This document shows, in pieces, positions 47,900-49,167 of a stretch of 49,167 bases of DNA; position 1 is the first letter of the stretch; each line of letters opens with the position of its first letter. The notes under the pieces are model-generated. The model worked only from the letters and a program-made list of their open reading frames with translations, did not search any database and was not told where the DNA came from. The position numbers and the translations under genes are program-made. Source of the stretch: Dipetalonema caudispina (Eukaryota > Nematoda > Chromadorea > Rhabditida > Onchocercidae). Location of the stretch: positions 1 to 49,167 of the forward strand of contig JABVXV010000409.1 of the NCBI GenBank assembly GCA_013365325.1. Direction: 5' to 3'.

Positions 47900-48382
47900 C
47901 TAAAAAGTATCGTCATTTCTCCGCTTTTCGATTTTCAAATTGCTACTGAGCAAACCATCAACATTTCTTCCTTTCATATATTATTGACTTAAGTTCTAAA
48001 ATTTGCAAAAAGAAATTGTACAGCAATTTGGAAAACGAAAATATTCAAGGAATTTAAGGAATAATCGTATAAAATTAAAGAATCTTAATCCTTTCAAATA
48101 GCAATTTTAATAATTCTTTATTTATTGGCAATACTTGATAATGTAAATTGTGAACAGTGAAGATTTACTGCAATATTAATACGTCAATTTTTTGGTTGTA
48201 AAAAAATTGCTGCTTGAAGAATTAAAATTCATATTACTAAAATTTTCTGCACATAGTTGATCTTTCACCTTTCAACGGCTTTCTGTCAGACTACTCAAAA
48301 AACTCAAAAAAATTTTTTTTAACTTATTATTCTGTTTTCGACCGCTTTATCATTTCTTCTGCTTTTTTCACTTACTCTTGTC

Positions 48383-48501
48383 GAAAACAATAGTGAATCG
48401 ATACTGCCATTCTTGAATACAACCATCCAACTTTGTTTTCGATCTAATTTTGCTACTGTCGCTGTATAAGCAGCAATTTTTTTCCATTCCACATAACTAA
48501 A
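48383..48501 (-). other. Possible coding exon of an unrecognised gene
   Basis: A TATTTTAG acceptor is followed by an open frame with coding-like composition (YVEWKKIAAYTATVAKLDRK, then QSWMVVFKNGSIDSLLFSTR). It ends at a good donor, AGA/GTAAGTG. A second stretch on the same strand near 48608-48705 starts after CCACAG with DEIIRRICKNDEPLVFDRNL. I could not join the two in phase and recognise neither. They do not match any S28 block I know. Confidence 0.3.
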
Positions 48502-48991
48502 ATATAAAATTTGAACCAGGTTAGATGAAGGTACTTTGAGATTCAATGTGATCTGATTGCATTCATACAGATATTAATTCTTGGAAAATCAATACAAATT
48601 TTATAAAAAAAAGTCAGCCATTCAAATGTGAAATATACAATTCGTAAATTCCGATCAAAAACCAGTGGCTCATCATTTTTACATATTCTCCGGATTATTT
48701 CATCCTGTGGTGATGATTTTCAACTGTTCTATTGTTCTGAACTGATTGATATTGCATAGACAATGATTGGAATTATATTTTAGAGAGGTGTGGAATTTCA
48801 ATTGTTATGTAAAAATGTTAATATTCTATGATTTTATCTGATCATTTGGCTTTTTTCGTCAGTGTTACAGTTATTCTTCGCTGGATTAGTTGGTTCTCTT
48901 TCAATAATTTTCCATTTATACATTTCGAGGAATATTTTTCGAAAATATATTCCTGCGTAACTTCAACATAATCATACATCGCTGTATCAGT

Positions 48992-49051
48992 ATGCTACTG
49001 TCACATTGTTTTGCAATCATTGTTTTGCCATTATCTATCGCACAAATAACG
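48992..49051 (+). CDS. Possible first exon of a secreted protein, cut by the window edge
   Basis: ATG opens a 20-codon frame, MLLSHCFAIIVLPLSIAQIT. It has the hydrophobic core of a signal peptide and ends exactly at a strong donor (ACG/GTAAGT). Downstream exons would lie beyond 49167. There is no homology evidence, so the call rests on signal-peptide character plus the splice donor. Confidence 0.4.
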
Positions 49052-49167
49052 GTAAGTAAATCTTTTTCTTTGTTACGGACAAAATGGCTACCTGTGAAGG
49101 AAAATCAGCAGAATTACCGCTATTTCATTGCTTATTTACTTGTAAAATAATCGATGCTTTGCGATCA

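Overview
This is AT-rich eukaryotic DNA with many short to medium introns (GT..AG, with T-rich TTTTCAG-type acceptors), long (TAA)n microsatellites and ordinary metazoan housekeeping genes. Several features point to a nematode. An alkylglycerone-phosphate synthase ends in the PTS1 tripeptide SKL, an arrangement reported for C. elegans, which has no PTS2 import pathway. Some start codons lie only a few bases after a TTTTCAG acceptor, as expected for spliced-leader trans-splicing. The base composition and gene style fit a filarial or other clade III worm, but the genus is inference. I built the gene models by hand from reading frame, splice sites and protein family recall. In nearly all models the exon phases close exactly, which is the main support for the coordinates.

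Layout. 1-2976: microsatellite-rich DNA with no gene seen. 2977-6585 (+): a BAR-domain protein with two possible 3' ends. Then five genes on the minus strand, listed here in window order although transcription runs right to left: NAXD (6663-10309), AGPS/ads-1 (11682-17486), ribosomal protein L12 (19419-21301), CAF1/CNOT7 deadenylase (22270-24386) and site-2 protease MBTPS2 (25085-30169). A 1.3-kb divergent intergenic region carries CACGT-rich tandem units. It is followed by a UBE3D-like HECT_2 protein on the plus strand (31474-36102). On the minus strand there is then an intact secreted S28 serine carboxypeptidase (37549-42906) and, upstream of it, a decayed 5'-truncated S28 paralogue (44565-47899) with three in-frame stops. 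The right edge has unassigned minus-strand coding-like stretches and the first exon of a possible secreted protein on the plus strand (48992-49051).

Functional themes are mixed: NAD(P)H repair, ether-lipid synthesis in peroxisomes, translation, mRNA deadenylation, intramembrane proteolysis, ubiquitin ligation and lysosomal or secreted proteolysis. AGPS and S2P both touch lipid metabolism, but nothing in the sequence shows co-regulation. I found no CRISPR array, transposase, rRNA or convincing tRNA. The most notable items are the broken S28 copy, the PTS1 on AGPS, a perfect GC-rich 14-bp hairpin in an AGPS intron, the tandem TTCACGT-bearing promoter units, and a possible antisense exon nested in a UBE3D intron.
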